Part shown: in pieces, positions 6,493 to 8,187 of the stretch
Layout of the letters: the number at the start of each line of letters is the position of its first letter
How positions within the stretch are numbered: the first letter of the stretch is position 1
Source: Desulfobulbaceae bacterium
Lineage (GTDB): Bacteria; Desulfobacterota; Desulfobulbia; Desulfobulbales; Desulfocapsaceae
Direction: 5' to 3'
NCBI GenBank assembly: GCA_027067035.1
Contig: JAMOMO010000301.1
Coordinates: 1 to 8,187, forward strand
Length of the DNA: 8,187 bases
The notes under the pieces: model-generated
Seen by the model: the letters and a program-made list of their open reading frames with translations, nothing else
Told to the model about the DNA's origin: nothing
Database searches by the model: none
Program-made: the position numbers and the translations under genes

Positions 6493-6498
6493 AAAGGA
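6493..6498 (+). promoter_or_regulatory. Ribosome binding site of ddl
   Basis: AAAGGA ends five bases before the ATG at 6504. It overlaps the in-frame ATG at 6498, which would then lie too close to a ribosome site to be used well. This favours 6504 as the start. Confidence 0.6.
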
Positions 6499-6503
6499 TG
6501 GCT

Positions 6504-7445
6504 ATGAGTGCTGATAAAAAAATTCGGGTGGCGCTGCTTGCCGGTGGTGCCTCCGGGGAACGTGATGTCTCTCTGGCGGGAGCGTCGGGATTTGAAGAGG
6601 CAATTGACCGGGATAAATACGAGGTCATCCGCTATGACCCGAAAACTGATCTTGACCGGCTTGCGCGGGAAGCCGGGGATATTGATGTGGCCTTTATTCT
6701 GCTCCACGGCATCCATGGTGAAGATGGTACGGTCCAGGGCTACCTTGAACTGCTTGGAATTCCTTACCAGGGCTCCGGGGTTCTTGGCAGTGCCCTTGCC
6801 ATGGATAAGAACATGTCCAAAATCCTCTATCGTCTTCATGGGCTTCCGGTGGCCAGGTGGGAGATGGCCGTTCCGCAGGATTGTAATGATCCGGGGCGGC
6901 TTGCCGAAAAACTGCATTTCCCCCTTGTTGTAAAGCCCATACGTGAGGGCTCCAGCCTGGGGATGAGTGTGGTGCAGGATATAAATGAACTGCGTGAGGG
7001 ACTGCTGCTTGCCTACGGCCATGATTCCCAGGTGATGGTGGAGGAGTTTATTGCCGGCCGGGAGCTTACCGTGGCAGTGATTGGCAATGCTGAACTGACA
7101 CCCCTGCCGCTGGTGGAGATTATTCCGGGAGACGAATTTTCCTTTTTTGATTATACCGCGAAATATCAGGCGGGTGCATCAAGGGAAGTGTGCCCGGCGG
7201 AGGTGGAGGATGATGTGGCGGCCCTGGCCCGGGACTATGCTCTGCGTGCCCACAGGGTGTTACAGCTGCGTGGTTACTCCAGAACCGATATGATGCTCGG
7301 AGAGGATGGCTTACTCTATCTGCTGGAAACCAATACCATTCCGGGGATGACTCCCACCAGTTTGCTGCCCCAGGCAGCCGCTGAGCATGGTCTTGATTTT
7401 ACCGGACTCATCGATACACTGCTTCAGTTGGCCCTGGAGGGCTGA
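6504..7445 (+). CDS. ddl: D-alanine-D-alanine ligase
   Basis: A 313-residue cytoplasmic ATP-grasp enzyme that joins two D-alanines for the peptidoglycan precursor pentapeptide. The N-terminal domain has GGASGERDVSL (14-24), where E19 matches the catalytic glutamate, and LHGIHGEDGTVQGYLELLG (67-85), YQGSG (88-92) and ALAMDK (97-102). The ATP-grasp core has VVKPIREGSSLGMSVV (142-157), VEEFIAGRELTV (179-190) and FFDYTAKYQAG (214-224). The Mg-binding end has GYSRTDMM (257-264) and LLETNTIPGMTPTSLLPQAA (273-292). Y221 in the omega-loop motif AKY is the residue kept in D-Ala-D-Ala ligases and changed in VanA-type D-Ala-D-Lac ligases, so ordinary D-Ala-D-Ala activity is expected. Length is normal for the family. 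It is separated from murC, murB and ftsQ, with which ddl often sits, and it diverges from glcD with about 130 bp between starts. I found no convincing promoter in that gap. Confidence 0.95.
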   Translation: MSADKKIRVALLAGGASGERDVSLAGASGFEEAIDRDKYEVIRYDPKTDLDRLAREAGDIDVAFILLHGIHGEDGTVQGYLELLGIPYQGSGVLGSALAMDKNMSKILYRLHGLPVARWEMAVPQDCNDPGRLAEKLHFPLVVKPIREGSSLGMSVVQDINELREGLLLAYGHDSQVMVEEFIAGRELTVAVIGNAELTPLPLVEIIPGDEFSFFDYTAKYQAGASREVCPAEVEDDVAALARDYALRAHRVLQLRGYSRTDMMLGEDGLLYLLETNTIPGMTPTSLLPQAAAEHGLDFTGLIDTLLQLALEG

Positions 7446-7452
7446 CTGAAGC
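7421..7452. terminator. Long hairpin between convergent ddl and sigma-factor genes
   Basis: GCTTCAGT (7421-7428) and ACTGAAGC (7445-7452) are a perfect 8-bp inverted repeat. On the plus strand TGGCCC and GGGCTG extend it to 14 pairs, two of them G-U, around a four-base loop TGGA. The stem includes the last codons and the stop of ddl and lies 7 bp past the sigma-factor stop on the other strand. Neither side has a T tract, so it is not a textbook intrinsic terminator. On the minus strand the two wobbles become C-A mismatches, so the hairpin should be stronger in the ddl transcript. Confidence 0.45.
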
Positions 7453-7459
7453 GAAAAGA

Positions 7460-8187
7460 TCAATGGCTTTCCAGAAAACAGCGCATGTGGTCGCTGCGTG
7501 TGGGGTGCCTGAGACGTTTTAAGGCCTCCTGCTCAATCTGACGGATCCGTTCTCTGGAGACATTGAACTGTTTTCCCACCTCATCAAGGGTGCATTCGCA
7601 TCTCCCGCCGAGCCCGAAACGAAGACGAAGGACCTGGGCCTCTCTGCTGCTGAGGGTGCTGAGGATGTTTTCCACCTGTTTTCGCAGATCCGAAGTGATG
7701 ATAATATCATCGGGCAGCACCGCATTTTCGTTTTCAATCAGCCCCATAAGGTTCTGGCTGTTGTCTCCCACCGGTTCTTCGAGGGAGACAGGCTCCATGC
7801 TGGTTTCAATGATGGAAAGCATCTTGTCGTGGTCCATGTAGGTGCTTTGTGACAACTCTTTCATGGTGGGCTTTCTGCCCAGCTGTTTACGCAGACCACT
7901 GAAGGTCTTGTTGAAATGATTGCGTGATACCAGAAAGTGGCAGGGAAGTTTTATTGTTCTGGTTTTCTCGGGGATGGCTCGGGTGATGGCCTGGCGTATC
8001 CACCATGAGGCATAGGTGGAGAATCGTCTTCCCGTGTTGTGGTCAAAACGGAACACGGCCCGCATCAGCCCGATGCACCCCTCCTGGATCAGATCGGCAA
8101 GGCTTAAGCCCCGGTCGGTGTATCTCTTGGCAATGGAACAGACGAGGCGCAGATTGGCGGTGATGAGCAGGTCCTTGGCCTCTTCGA
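7460..8187 (-). CDS. RNA polymerase sigma factor, RpoD/RpoS family, C-terminal part
   Basis: The gene runs off the right edge, so its start is outside the window; 241 residues are visible, from part of region 2 to the stop. By family knowledge it directs RNA polymerase to promoters. Region 2 has LLITANLRLVCSIAKRYTDR (6-25) and DLIQEGCIGLMRA (31-43), then RRFSTYASWWIRQAITRAI (53-71), which covers the DNA-melting and -10 contacts. Region 3 follows at about 77-150. Region 4 has LSSREAQVLRLRFGLGG (178-194) and the -35-reading helix-turn-helix TLDEVGKQFNVSRERIRQIE (199-218), ending RLRHPTRSDHMRCFLES. The ending is like RpoD, but region 3 (IKLPCHFLVSRNHFNKTF, 78-95) differs from the usual IRIPVHM of primary factors. 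I read it as a group 2 (RpoS-like) factor rather than the housekeeping one. It converges on ddl with 14 bp between stops. Confidence 0.88.
   Translation of the reverse strand, partial: EEAKDLLITANLRLVCSIAKRYTDRGLSLADLIQEGCIGLMRAVFRFDHNTGRRFSTYASWWIRQAITRAIPEKTRTIKLPCHFLVSRNHFNKTFSGLRKQLGRKPTMKELSQSTYMDHDKMLSIIETSMEPVSLEEPVGDNSQNLMGLIENENAVLPDDIIITSDLRKQVENILSTLSSREAQVLRLRFGLGGRCECTLDEVGKQFNVSRERIRQIEQEALKRLRHPTRSDHMRCFLESH

Noticed and set aside
5020..6494. Plus-strand open frames of 211, 152 and 257 codons across glcD
   Set aside because: They are antisense to a clear FAD oxidase with all family motifs and show no family features of their own.

Overview
This window looks like ordinary chromosomal (core-genome) DNA from a Desulfobacterota (deltaproteobacterial) organism, probably close to the Desulfobulbaceae-type sulfate reducers. 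That placement is inferred from protein features: a DHH-CBS-CBS-nucleotidyltransferase fusion of the deltaproteobacterial type, a short S21 protein, and a GlcD-type FAD oxidase. I see no insertion sequence, prophage, CRISPR array, tRNA or rRNA, and no clear sign of a novel multi-gene system.

Layout from left to right. (1) 1-723 (+): the C-terminal part of a membrane diguanylate cyclase, with one transmembrane helix and a GGEEF active site. (2) 731-3409 (-): an 892-residue protein that joins a DHH/DHHA1 phosphoesterase, two CBS domains and a class II tRNA nucleotidyltransferase/poly(A) polymerase. Its stop lies 7 bp from the convergent cyclase stop. (3) 3410-3647: a 238-bp gap with a small inverted repeat. 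(4) 3648 to about 4559 (-): a XerD-type tyrosine recombinase, complete in every catalytic residue but with no usable ATG, GTG or TTG at its 5' end. (5) A terminator-like hairpin, then rpsU (-) with a strong Shine-Dalgarno site and a good sigma-70 promoter. (6) 4965-6371 (-): a GlcD/D-lactate-dehydrogenase-type FAD oxidase. (7) 6504-7445 (+): D-alanine-D-alanine ligase, divergent from the oxidase. (8) A long hairpin between convergent genes, then 7460 to the right edge (-): the C-terminal 241 residues of an RpoD/RpoS-family sigma factor.

The genes do not form one pathway. They cover c-di-GMP signalling, tRNA 3'-end or RNA-tail metabolism, chromosome dimer resolution, translation, 2-hydroxyacid oxidation, peptidoglycan precursor synthesis and transcription. 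The minus-strand genes glcD, rpsU, xerD and the nucleotidyltransferase are collinear. However, the promoter before rpsU, the hairpin after it and the 238-bp gap suggest several transcription units rather than one operon.

The points most worth a second look are the missing start codon of xerD, the apparently intact active sites in both catalytic halves of the nucleotidyltransferase fusion, the structured AT-rich leader of rpsU, and the hairpin spanning the ddl stop codon.
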